DNA of 21,200 nucleotides from Desulfobacterales bacterium. GTDB taxonomy: Bacteria; Desulfobacterota; Desulfobacteria; Desulfobacterales; UBA5852. The DNA is taken from NCBI GenBank assembly GCA_030066455.1, contig JASJBQ010000015.1, positions 1 to 21,200 of the forward strand, written 5' to 3'. Numbering within the stretch: the stretch's first letter is position 1; every line of letters starts with the position of its first letter. The position numbers and the translations under genes are program-made. The notes beneath the pieces are model-generated. The model was not told the origin of the DNA, did not search any database, and was given only the letters and a program-made list of their open reading frames with translations. Below are positions 6,819-13,144 of this stretch, piece after piece.

Positions 6819-7988
6819 TCAGGCCGGTGATGGCTGCTTGGCGGCCGCGGTTTTTTTGGCCGCCCGTTTCGGGGCCCGTTTTCGGGCCGGGCTCGGGGCC
6901 CGCTTGCGCTGGGCGTCGCGCTCTGCCAGCCAGGCCGCGATCTTGGGGGCGAAATCACGCTGGCATTTGCTGCTGACATAAATGCCGATGTGCCCGGTGC
7001 GCAGGCAGATGTCCTCCGTATCCTTGCTGCCGACGGCAGCTGTCAGCCGTTCGCAGGCCTCCGGGGGCACGAGGTGATCGAATAAACCGTATATATTGAG
7101 CAGCGGCATGGTGACCTTTTTCAAATTGACCGGCTTGCCGCCCACTTTCATCTTGCCCTGAATAAGCAGGTTCCGCTGATAGCAGTCGCGGATGAACTTG
7201 GTAAAGACGGCTCCGGGCAGATCCGGGCTGTCGAAGATCCACTTTTCCATGCGGATAAAGTTTTCTACGAATTTTTTATTGTCCATGTTCTGGATGAAGC
7301 CGACGTACTTGTCGAGCATCAAACGGGCCGGGTTGAGCAGCAGAAAACCGAGGTTCATCGCATGGGCCGGCAGGTTGCCGTAGACACTCACCAGTGCATC
7401 CGGATCGACGAACTGCATCCATTGATGCAGAAGGCCCTTGTCCGTGTCGAAATTGGTGGGTGTCACGGTGGTGACGAGATTCTTGACCTTGTCAGGGTGC
7501 TGCGAGCTGTAGATGACACAGAAGGTGCCCCCCATACAGATGCCCATCAAATGGATTTTGGGCAAATTGTGACGATCCCGGATGAAATCGACCACATTGT
7601 CCATATAGCCGTTGATGTGGTCGTCAAATCCCAGAAAGGCGTCTTTGCGGGTGGGGTAGCCCCAATCGATCATGTAGACCTCCAGGCCGTGGTCCAGGAA
7701 GGTCTGAACGACACTGCGGCCGGGCTGGAGATCCAGCATGGTCTCCCGGTTGATGAGGGCATAGACGACGAGCAAGGGGGTCTTGTATTTGGGCTGGCCC
7801 TCGGGACGATAGTATTTCAGCTTGACGCGGTCTTCCTGATAGACAACTTCGTAAGGAGTGGGGGCGATTTCGGTATCCAAATCATCCAGCAGGACCTCGG
7901 AGCCTTTGCGGGCCCTGGCGTGGGCTTGCTCAGAGGCTTCCGCCATCTTGGACATGATCAGATCGACGGGAATATTTTGTTTGGTCAT
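6819..7988 (-). CDS. phaC: Class III PHA synthase catalytic subunit PhaC
   Basis: 389 residues. PhaC polymerises (R)-3-hydroxyacyl-CoA into PHA on the granule surface as a complex with PhaE. The alpha/beta-hydrolase fold carries a lipase-like box with a Cys nucleophile (GICMGG, Cys151), the acid Asp304 in YGLFDHLVPPEA and the base His333 in RTGHIGIYVSS, matching the Cys149/Asp302/His331 triad of Allochromatium vinosum PhaC. That enzyme is about 355 residues; the extra length here is a C-terminal tail from about residue 360, rich in Lys, Arg, Ala and Pro (11 basic and no acidic residues in the last 29), resembling histone H1-like and PhaF tails. GGGAAG precedes the ATG. PhaE is encoded 48 bp upstream on the same strand. 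Confidence 0.96.
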   Translation of the reverse strand: MTKQNIPVDLIMSKMAEASEQAHARARKGSEVLLDDLDTEIAPTPYEVVYQEDRVKLKYYRPEGQPKYKTPLLVVYALINRETMLDLQPGRSVVQTFLDHGLEVYMIDWGYPTRKDAFLGFDDHINGYMDNVVDFIRDRHNLPKIHLMGICMGGTFCVIYSSQHPDKVKNLVTTVTPTNFDTDKGLLHQWMQFVDPDALVSVYGNLPAHAMNLGFLLLNPARLMLDKYVGFIQNMDNKKFVENFIRMEKWIFDSPDLPGAVFTKFIRDCYQRNLLIQGKMKVGGKPVNLKKVTMPLLNIYGLFDHLVPPEACERLTAAVGSKDTEDICLRTGHIGIYVSSKCQRDFAPKIAAWLAERDAQRKRAPSPARKRAPKRAAKKTAAAKQPSPA

Positions 7989-8036
7989 GGCGATCTTCCC
8001 TTCTCTGGCAACAATGTTAGGGCCTTAGCGCAATGG

Positions 8037-8942
8037 TCATTCCGGGTTTTTCTCCAAGGCACGCAGGCGCCGCTTGAGGCGGTGGATTTCCTGGTAGAGG
8101 GAGTCGATTTCGGACCGGGTCGGAATCGGCAAGCCGTCAAGCATGTCTTCGATGACGGCATTGCGCGCGCTTTTGTATTCGGTAAGGCTGCTGAGGGTCT
8201 TGCCCAGGATATCGGTATATTCAGGTGTCTGAAAGAGCGTCATATAATGGCCCTCCAGCACCTTGATCCACATGTCGTAGTAGGCCCGCCCGTCCTCGGG
8301 CAGCTCCCCCTTGTCCGCCAGCTCGCCCAGCTGTTCCTGCAGCACCACAAATGAACGGCTCACCGGTACCGCCAGGATACGCATAAACTCGTTCAAGGTG
8401 ACCTGAAAACGGTTGAAGGCATCGATGGACTCGCTGATACGTTCCTGATACTCACGGACAAGTCCCAGCTTGGGGATCTTGAGATAGCGTTGAATCTCTT
8501 TTTCGTAGATGCCCGTCCAGGTCTCGAAAAAATTTTCGTCCAAGTGGGCGAAGGTGTCGGCATCGACATAGTCTCCTATGCGATTGGCGCTATCCAGGAT
8601 TTTCTGCTGCATTTCCACAAATCCATGCAGGCTGGTCTGGGCCAGCTGGGCGAGCACCTCGGGCATGGCGCCCATCCCCTTGAAAATGGCGTCCAGCGAG
8701 CCGGGTTCGGATAGGGCGCCGGAAAAGGTCTGCCAGTTCTTCAAGGCCGCCGTGACGGAGTCACGGATGCGTTCCGTCGCGCCCTGGTCGGCTTCGGCGC
8801 CTCGACCGTCATTTTCGGCGGCGGTTGGGTTGCCGTCCGGGACCCAGAGGCGCAGTGCATTGCCCCATATATCGGTCATCGTTGCGGTCCACTGGGCAAA
8901 CATGTCTCTCTCGTCCGTGTTCGGGGAGCGCTTCTCGGCCAT
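8037..8942 (-). CDS. phaE: Class III PHA synthase subunit PhaE
   Basis: 301 residues from the ATG at 8942, preferred because AAGGAAGG lies close upstream and residues before it (frame open to 8987) look non-native. PhaE activates PhaC and forms the class III heteromer; it has no catalytic residues. Features include a Trp-containing N-terminal segment (DMFAQWTATMTDIWGNALRLW), a long helical middle with a conserved-looking block IPKLGLVREYQERI (typical of the PhaC-binding region), and a C-terminal basic coiled-coil, IDSLYQEIHRLKRRLRAL, that closes most PhaE proteins. It lies 48 bp before phaC and 93 bp after a coiled-coil protein gene. Length is within the usual range. Identification rests on pattern plus adjacency to a clear class III phaC. 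Confidence 0.9.
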   Translation of the reverse strand: MAEKRSPNTDERDMFAQWTATMTDIWGNALRLWVPDGNPTAAENDGRGAEADQGATERIRDSVTAALKNWQTFSGALSEPGSLDAIFKGMGAMPEVLAQLAQTSLHGFVEMQQKILDSANRIGDYVDADTFAHLDENFFETWTGIYEKEIQRYLKIPKLGLVREYQERISESIDAFNRFQVTLNEFMRILAVPVSRSFVVLQEQLGELADKGELPEDGRAYYDMWIKVLEGHYMTLFQTPEYTDILGKTLSSLTEYKSARNAVIEDMLDGLPIPTRSEIDSLYQEIHRLKRRLRALEKNPE

Positions 8943-9035
8943 ATCACACCTTCCTTGCTGTGCGGTCTTTTCGGTGGCGCCGGTCAATTCTTGAGGGGGC
9001 CAGGGGGGGTGGCGGTCTTGAGACCGCGTGCACCT

Positions 9036-9521
9036 TTATTTGCGCTCGGCCTCGTCCGATTTCTCCGGGGATGCCTGCAGCGCCTGCATCAGATCGTCAA
9101 AGGCCTTGCCCTGATCGGTGACCAGGTTCTGAAACCGGGTGATCAGGCTCATGTGCCCCAAATCCTTGTCGTCGAGGATGGCTTCCAGTTGCTGGATCAA
9201 GCGCGTCTGGTCGGCTATCTGTACCTCCAGGCGTTCCTTCTCGCGTTTGAGCTGATCGTAGCGCTCCAGCGGCACCCAGCCCCAAAGGGGCGCGTAGGCT
9301 TTGAAGGCCTTGTGGAAATCCGCCGTGGCTTTCTGCCAGGCGTTGGTGCTTTCGGGAGACGCGAAGGCCTGCAGTCCGTAGCACTTGCGAAAAAGATCGG
9401 CCATTTCGCCGGAAGGCGAGAACCCACCGTGGATCCATCGGGTCAGCTCTTCGAGCTTGCGCTGCCCGTCGGCCGCCTGCAGGAGAAATTCTCCCCAAAA
9501 TTTAAAAAATTGGTGATCCAT
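9036..9521 (-). CDS. Coiled-coil PHA-locus protein, PhaE- or phasin-like
   Basis: 161 residues from the ATG at 9521, chosen for the GGAGGT site 9 nt upstream; the frame extends to 9551 without a better site. No catalytic motif. The N-terminus is amphipathic and aromatic (MDHQFFKFWGEFLLQAA). The middle contains YAPLWGWVPLERYDQLKREK, then a heptad-like coiled coil (about 91-118, LERYDQLKREKERLEVQ and onward), and the C-terminus is charged. The aromatic-then-coiled-coil plan recalls PhaE and granule-associated phasins, and the gene lies directly before phaE. A role as an accessory synthase subunit or granule protein is inferred from context. I do not recognise a named family. Confidence 0.8.
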   Translation of the reverse strand: MDHQFFKFWGEFLLQAADGQRKLEELTRWIHGGFSPSGEMADLFRKCYGLQAFASPESTNAWQKATADFHKAFKAYAPLWGWVPLERYDQLKREKERLEVQIADQTRLIQQLEAILDDKDLGHMSLITRFQNLVTDQGKAFDDLMQALQASPEKSDEAERK

Positions 9522-9672
9522 GCTTGCAGACCTCCAGCCAAGCGAATGCATGCCATCCGCCCCGGGCTAACTTGATCCGCGTTGAGGCCCTCCGAGCGGC
9601 GGGCCCTTTATCACCGGCATGCTACCGGCCCCACGTTGAACGGCCGCGGGTGGCAGGGGGTGACGGTTGACG

Positions 9673-11211
9673 TTATTTGGCCGCGTTTTCCTGGTCGCCC
9701 TCTAGATCGAGGTGAAATCGCACCGGCCCGCGGTGTTGCCCTTCGCCGAAGCGGGTGTGCAGGGCACAGGCCGAAGACGGGTGGGACCAGGAAGTGGCGA
9801 TGGCCACATGACCCTTGGGAAACGGGGTCACCTCGGCCGGAACGAAATCCAAAGGCGCCAGAGCGGTTTCCTTTTCGACCAGATCGTCATGGATGCCGTA
9901 GCAGATCAACCAGGGCAGCCCTTTCGCCTTGAGCCGCTTGAGGTTGAGTTTCTGGCCAAACATCCGAATCGGCAGCGTGCCGTCAGCGGCGATGGGCGTA
10001 GTGTAAGAGGCAAAGCTCATCTCGGTGATGGCCAGCGGCAGATCATTGCGTTCATGGGCCAGCCAGTAATTCAGACCGGCCGCGGTTTTGCTGATGCTGC
10101 CGGCATCACCGCCGGTGCGGGCCAGCATGGCCAAATCCCGGAAGTAGGCCGACAGCGGCGCTTCGGTTTCGATACTCTTGAGTTTATAAACCCATCCCAT
10201 CAGTTGGCCGTCGGCCACCCGGTTGCCGTTGGGCAGGGTCTTGGTGCCGTAGGCCAAATCATTGAACCGCGCGGGCAATTGCTGCAAAAAACCGGAGAGA
10301 CCGCGGCTGCGGGTGCCGTCCATCGGCGAGACACAGGTGATGAAGGCGTCAACCAGGTCATCGAGCTCTCCGCTGAGCAGGCCGCACAAGGCATTGAAGC
10401 CGCCCTGGCAATAACCGTTGAGGGTGACCGCTTGGGCATGCCGCTGCCGAATGGCCTTGCAAAAGCGTCGTGTGTCGCGGACATCGTCTTCGGCGCTCAT
10501 GGTCTGCAGCGGTTCGCATACGGCAATGTCCTTCAGTATTCGAATATAGGTCGGAATTCCCTGGTTGGCAAAGCAGTGGGCGTAGCTGCGGTCTTCTCCC
10601 GGCAGAAATCCCAGGATGTTCGCCCCCAGGACGTAGGGCGGTATGATCAGGATCGGCTTGCGCCCGGGCTGGGTTTCGACTCCCGCTTTGGAGGGCGCAA
10701 TGCGGTAGAGTTGAAAGCGATCGGATTCATCGACCAGTTCATGCGTCCCGCGCTCGAAGTGAAATCCGAAATCATCGGCAATTCCTTCGATGGCCCGGGG
10801 GTAGCCGTGAGCGACCAGCGCCAGCAGGGCGCCCTGCTGGTGGACGATGTCCCGGAGCGGGCGCGTATTGCCGGTGGTCAAGGCCGACGCGAGAGCGGCC
10901 GCAGCGTCGGCAAATGTCGACTGCGCGTAGCGGCCGGCGGCCTCGAACGCGCCGTCCATACTGCGCCGCAGCAGGTCGAGATTGAACAGGCCCAGATCCG
11001 CGTAGGCTTTAAGTACCTCGTGAAGACCGGCGGCGCTGGCTTTGCGCACCTCGGCCTGCGTAAAGTAGTGGGTCGACAGCAGGAAGGGGATGATAAAGCT
11101 GTTCTGATAGCTGGCCATGCCGCTGGCGGCGTCGAAAGCTGCGCTGACGATATCCGTTCCGGTTTGCAGGCAGTTTTTGTCGGACGGTGGATGGGCACTT
11201 CTAGCGGTCAT
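9673..11211 (-). CDS. Divergent PHA synthase-family alpha/beta hydrolase
   Basis: 512 residues, with GGGAGGAG before the ATG. The C-terminal two-thirds has a PhaC-type fold: VTLNGYCQGG with Cys268 as nucleophile, YGIHDDLV with Asp442 aligned to the synthase aspartate, and FPKGHVAIA with His468. ILIIPPYVLGANILGFLPGEDRSYAHCFANQGIPTY corresponds to the strand region that in class I/II synthases reads PPWINKFYILDL. The first 160 or so residues are helical and Ala-rich, somewhat phasin-like, and unlike the short N-terminus of class III PhaC. It may be a second synthase, a synthase-like transacylase, or a thiolytic/hydrolytic depolymerase of the granule. Retention of Cys at the nucleophile favours acyl-transfer chemistry. 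It lies upstream of phaE and phaC in the same operon. Family is secure; the exact reaction is open. Confidence 0.85.
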   Translation of the reverse strand: MTARSAHPPSDKNCLQTGTDIVSAAFDAASGMASYQNSFIIPFLLSTHYFTQAEVRKASAAGLHEVLKAYADLGLFNLDLLRRSMDGAFEAAGRYAQSTFADAAAALASALTTGNTRPLRDIVHQQGALLALVAHGYPRAIEGIADDFGFHFERGTHELVDESDRFQLYRIAPSKAGVETQPGRKPILIIPPYVLGANILGFLPGEDRSYAHCFANQGIPTYIRILKDIAVCEPLQTMSAEDDVRDTRRFCKAIRQRHAQAVTLNGYCQGGFNALCGLLSGELDDLVDAFITCVSPMDGTRSRGLSGFLQQLPARFNDLAYGTKTLPNGNRVADGQLMGWVYKLKSIETEAPLSAYFRDLAMLARTGGDAGSISKTAAGLNYWLAHERNDLPLAITEMSFASYTTPIAADGTLPIRMFGQKLNLKRLKAKGLPWLICYGIHDDLVEKETALAPLDFVPAEVTPFPKGHVAIATSWSHPSSACALHTRFGEGQHRGPVRFHLDLEGDQENAAK

Positions 11212-11259
11212 GGTCTCCTCCCCCGGGGACGTTCATGTTGGACAATGCAACCGCAATAT

Positions 11260-11288
11260 CAGGGCGCGGAAATGCGATCCGCGCCCTG
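11260..11288 (-). other. Strong intercistronic hairpin after second phasin gene
   Basis: An 11-bp perfect stem (CAGGGCGCGGA at 11260-11270 with TCCGCGCCCTG at 11278-11288) and 7-nt loop lies in the 115-bp gap between the second phasin-like gene and the PhaC-like gene. The minus-strand transcript has no U-run after it. This fits an mRNA 3'-protecting or partially terminating element that would raise phasin mRNA over downstream synthase mRNA. Confidence 0.65.
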
Positions 11289-11326
11289 GAAGCGGGCCGA
11301 CGTGGACAACTTCGAAGGGCGGAGGG

Positions 11327-11593
11327 CTATTCGCTGTCGGTAAAGTAGGTCTCCACCTTTTCGTAGTTCGCGTCCACCATCTGTTTGAAATCCTGGCAAC
11401 CCTGCTTGTAAGAGTTCATCCAATCCTGCAGGGCTTTCTTGCCCTCGTCCGGCAGCCATCCGGCCTGTCCCAAAAAGGCGTCGAGCATTTTTTCATTCTG
11501 CTCGTAGACCAGGCTCATGGCCTTGAAGCTGTTGTCGAAAGCCGACTTGTTGAACTGCACCATCTGTTTGGCGATCTGTTTGTGATCCATCAT
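11327..11593 (-). CDS. Small phasin-like protein (second copy)
   Basis: 88 residues, all predicted helical, without cysteine-box, signal peptide or membrane segment. The start is one of two adjacent ATGs (11593 or 11590); GGAGG lies 9 nt before the first. The protein contains QAGWLPDE and, about 20 residues later, KQMVDANYEKV, both shared in the same spacing with the gene 59 bp upstream (QAGMMPEE and ETMVNAQFDMI), so the two are paralogues. Small amphipathic helical proteins at the head of PHA operons are typically phasins, which coat the granule surface and control granule size and number. That function is inferred from size, composition, position and proximity to phaR. Confidence 0.8.
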   Translation of the reverse strand: MMDHKQIAKQMVQFNKSAFDNSFKAMSLVYEQNEKMLDAFLGQAGWLPDEGKKALQDWMNSYKQGCQDFKQMVDANYEKVETYFTDSE

Positions 11594-11632
11594 CCTTACA
11601 ATCCTCCTTGCATGGGGTATACGTTATGGTTT

Positions 11633-11650
11633 CCGGACCACCGGGTCCGG
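11633..11650 (-). other. Intercistronic hairpin after first phasin gene
   Basis: CCGGACC (11633-11639) and GGTCCGG (11644-11650) form a perfect 7-bp stem with a 4-nt loop, beginning two bases past the stop of the first phasin-like gene. No T-tract follows on the minus strand. Its placement hugging the stop codon fits an mRNA-stabilising or translation-insulating stem. Confidence 0.6.
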
Positions 11651-11652
11651 GG

Positions 11653-11931
11653 TTACGATCGGGTTCGGGCGGGGTTCAGGACCCCGGCGATCATGTCGAA
11701 CTGGGCGTTCACCATGGTTTCGAGTGTCTGGCGGCCCGTCTGCCAGAGCGCTGAGCCATACTCCCAGGAACGCTGGATTTCCTCGGGCATCATACCGGCC
11801 TGCTCGAGACAGGTGCGGGCCACGCGACCGCCCTGTGCCAGCCACATGTCCTGGGTTTTAAGGTTGGTCTGAACGAGTGTCTTCTGAAGTTTCAGTATCT
11901 GTTTCGTCATTGCAAAATCAGCGGGTGTCAT
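11653..11931 (-). CDS. Small phasin-like protein (first gene of PHA operon)
   Basis: 92 residues from the ATG at 11931, which has AGGAGGAA about 9 nt upstream; the internal ATG at 11910 lacks one. The protein is helical and amphipathic, with QAGMMPEE and TMVNAQFDMIAGVLNPA, and aligns without gaps from QAG onward with the neighbouring 88-residue protein, showing an ancient tandem duplication. As first gene after a strong promoter, and opposite phaR, it occupies the usual phaP position; PhaR in other bacteria represses phasin genes and is released when granules form. A granule-coating role is therefore likely, though no named phasin domain can be asserted by eye. Confidence 0.8.
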   Translation of the reverse strand: MTPADFAMTKQILKLQKTLVQTNLKTQDMWLAQGGRVARTCLEQAGMMPEEIQRSWEYGSALWQTGRQTLETMVNAQFDMIAGVLNPARTRS

Positions 11932-11961
11932 GTTCTGAGATTCCTCCTTGCCGTTAGCGGT

Positions 11962-11974
11962 GCAGCCGTTCTGC
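11962..11974. promoter_or_regulatory. GCAG-N5-CTGC dyad at the phasin start site
   Basis: GCAG at 11962-11965 and CTGC at 11971-11974 are inverted arms lying just downstream of the predicted transcription start of the PHA operon. PhaR proteins are known to bind TGC-rich sequences, so this is a candidate operator that would block early transcription. Confidence 0.4.
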
Positions 11975-11984
11975 GATGAACCCT

Positions 11985-12012
11985 ACTATAGTGCCGGGAT
12001 GGCAGGCGTCAA
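11985..12012 (-). promoter_or_regulatory. Sigma70-type promoter of the PHA operon
   Basis: On the minus strand TTGACG (12012-12007) and TATAGT (11990-11985) are separated by 16 bp, five of six matches to consensus in each box. Transcription would start near 11978, about 46 nt before the first phasin ATG. A TTGCAATGCA palindrome lies just upstream of the -35 box, and a GCAG-N5-CTGC dyad just downstream of the start. Confidence 0.75.
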
Positions 12013-12023
12013 GTAAAAAAATG

Positions 12024-12033
12024 TTGCAATGCA
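12024..12033. promoter_or_regulatory. TGCA-A-TGCA palindrome, putative PhaR box
   Basis: TGCA at 12025-12028 and 12030-12033, around a single A, make a palindromic TGC-rich site centred about 50 bp upstream of the predicted PHA-operon start. Known PhaR proteins bind TGC-rich motifs near phaP and phaR. Similar boxes at 12080-12087 and 12130-12140 share the same divergent region. Confidence 0.5.
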
Positions 12034-12063
12034 CAAAAATCTTGGTGGGGTTGCGAAAAACTG

Positions 12064-12092
12064 TTTTCAAATACTTAAAAATGCATTATATT
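12064..12092 (+). promoter_or_regulatory. Candidate phaR promoter with embedded AATGCATT
   Basis: TTTTCA (12064-12069) and TATATT (12087-12092) are spaced 17 bp, a moderate sigma70 match pointing toward phaR. The palindrome AATGCATT (12080-12087) sits between the boxes, where a bound repressor would block RNA polymerase. Confidence 0.45.
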
Positions 12093-12129
12093 TCGCCCAT
12101 ATTTTATTTCACGTCAATTGAAAATTATT

Positions 12130-12140
12130 TTGCGAAGCAA
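12130..12140. promoter_or_regulatory. TTGC-GAA-GCAA palindrome at the phaR start
   Basis: TTGC (12130-12133) and GCAA (12137-12140) flank GAA and end one base before the ATG at 12142. It is a third TGC-type dyad in the phasin-phaR intergenic region and a candidate for PhaR autoregulation. It also occupies the space where the ribosome would bind, if the ATG at 12142 is used. Confidence 0.45.
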
Positions 12141-12141
12141 C

Positions 12142-12633
12142 ATGGATCGGGAGCCGCCGAGGATGGACCCAATGGAAGGACCACGCGTCTATAAGAAATA
12201 TGCCAATCGCCGGATTTACGACACATTCGCCAGCGGCTATGTCACACTGGAGGAACTGGCGGAGGTTGTTCGCCAGGGCGGTGAAGTCAAGGTCATCGAC
12301 GCCAAAACCAAAGAGGACGTGACCGCATTCATCTTAACGCAGATCGTGCTCGAGCAGGCCAAGCGCAAGAATGCCTTGTTGCCTTCACCGGTATTGCATT
12401 TGATTATCCAATACGGCGACAATGTGCTTCTGGAGTTCTTCGAAACCTACCTGCAGCAGATCGCCCGCAATTATATCCGCTACAAGAAAACCGTTGACGA
12501 CCAGTTCAAGCGCTGGCTGGATCTCGGCATGGGCCTTTCCAGGGCTGGCGGCCGCGGTCGCACCTCCGAGATCAACCCCTTTGCGGCCTTCTGGGGCCCG
12601 GGTGCCGATGCCGACAAGCCGAATGATGAATAG
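12142..12633 (+). CDS. phaR: PHA synthesis repressor PhaR
   Basis: 163 residues from the ATG at 12142. The N-terminal PHB/PHA accumulation regulator DNA-binding domain is unmistakable: VYKKYANRRIYDT, SGYVTLEELAEVV, KVIDAKTKEDVTAFILTQIVLEQ (about 16-72). A helical region typical of PHB_acc follows (about 85-130), then a Gly/Arg-rich C-terminus. PhaR binds TGC-rich DNA near phasin genes and PHA itself; nascent granules titrate it and so derepress phasin expression. Start choice is uncertain: 12163 and 12172 are in-frame ATGs with GGGAG or GAGG at better distance, while 12142 has a weak site overlapped by a palindrome. The gene is divergent from the eight-gene PHA operon, which fits its role. 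Confidence 0.95.
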   Translation: MDREPPRMDPMEGPRVYKKYANRRIYDTFASGYVTLEELAEVVRQGGEVKVIDAKTKEDVTAFILTQIVLEQAKRKNALLPSPVLHLIIQYGDNVLLEFFETYLQQIARNYIRYKKTVDDQFKRWLDLGMGLSRAGGRGRTSEINPFAAFWGPGADADKPNDE

Positions 12634-13100
12634 GGTCGGTATCGCCCCTGCTTGCGCGCTCCCTATTGTGCAGATGCGAAACCGCCTGGGGCCCGCTGTC
12701 GAAATCAGCCGCGCAGGCCGCCTGCCGCGTATTGAAGCATCCTGTCCGCAAATGACGGTCGGTTTCACGCCGGGGATGGGGTTCCCACACCGCGTCATCC
12801 ATTCGACGGTCTAACGCCGCACCCGCCGGCACGCTCCGGTTCACGACCACCCGGCTCGGAATTGGTGGTTTGGTCGGCACCCACGCGGCCACCCGCGATT
12901 CACACCCTCCGCGGCCCCTCCGCCAAGGCTGTCCAGGGTCTCGAGCCGGCGATGGTCTTGCTTCGGGGGGGGATGCAGGAACCGGCAACGGCCGGCCAGG
13001 AGAACTGGACGCTATCCGGAAAACCGGTCGGCATGGCCGCCCGCAGTCCCCGGTGATGATGCGATCGCATCGCTTGTGGCCGGCTTTTGAAAAATACCGT
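12634..13100. other. Non-coding stretch between phaR and the marR operator
   Basis: About 470 bp with no supportable gene on either strand: frames are Arg/Pro-rich and lack domain signatures or ribosome-binding sites. AATAGGG (12629-12635) and CCCTATT (12661-12667) form a loose stem spanning the phaR stop, without a T-tract, so it is a weak terminator candidate. No tRNA or recognised small RNA was seen. Confidence 0.5.
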
Positions 13101-13128
13101 CCAAATATCTTGACATCAAGATATTTGG
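13101..13128. promoter_or_regulatory. MarR-family operator and -35 box of marR gene
   Basis: CCAAATATCTTGA (13101-13113) and TCAAGATATTTGG (13116-13128) are perfect 13-bp inverted arms around CA. The core ATCTTGA/TCAAGAT recurs at 13591-13606 before the dioxygenase gene. A perfect TTGACA (13110-13115) lies inside, so regulator binding would cover the promoter. The site resembles the TATCT(C/T)GA-type dyads bound by MhqR proteins of Firmicutes. Confidence 0.85.
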
Positions 13129-13144
13129 TTTTAACTTCCCGGGC

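Noticed and set aside
7362..8354. 330-codon plus-strand open frame across phaC and phaE
   Set aside because: It overlaps two well-supported genes on the other strand and has no recognisable domain.
9522..9672. Possible terminator or small gene between the synthase-like gene and the coiled-coil gene
   Set aside because: Only short GC-rich self-complementary words (GGCCC/GGGCC, CCGG/CCGG) were found, with no T-tract on the minus strand and no ORF with a start signal.
9712..11343. 543-codon plus-strand open frame
   Set aside because: Antisense to the PHA-synthase-family gene. Composition is low-complexity Gly/Gln/Val-rich, with no motif or start signal.
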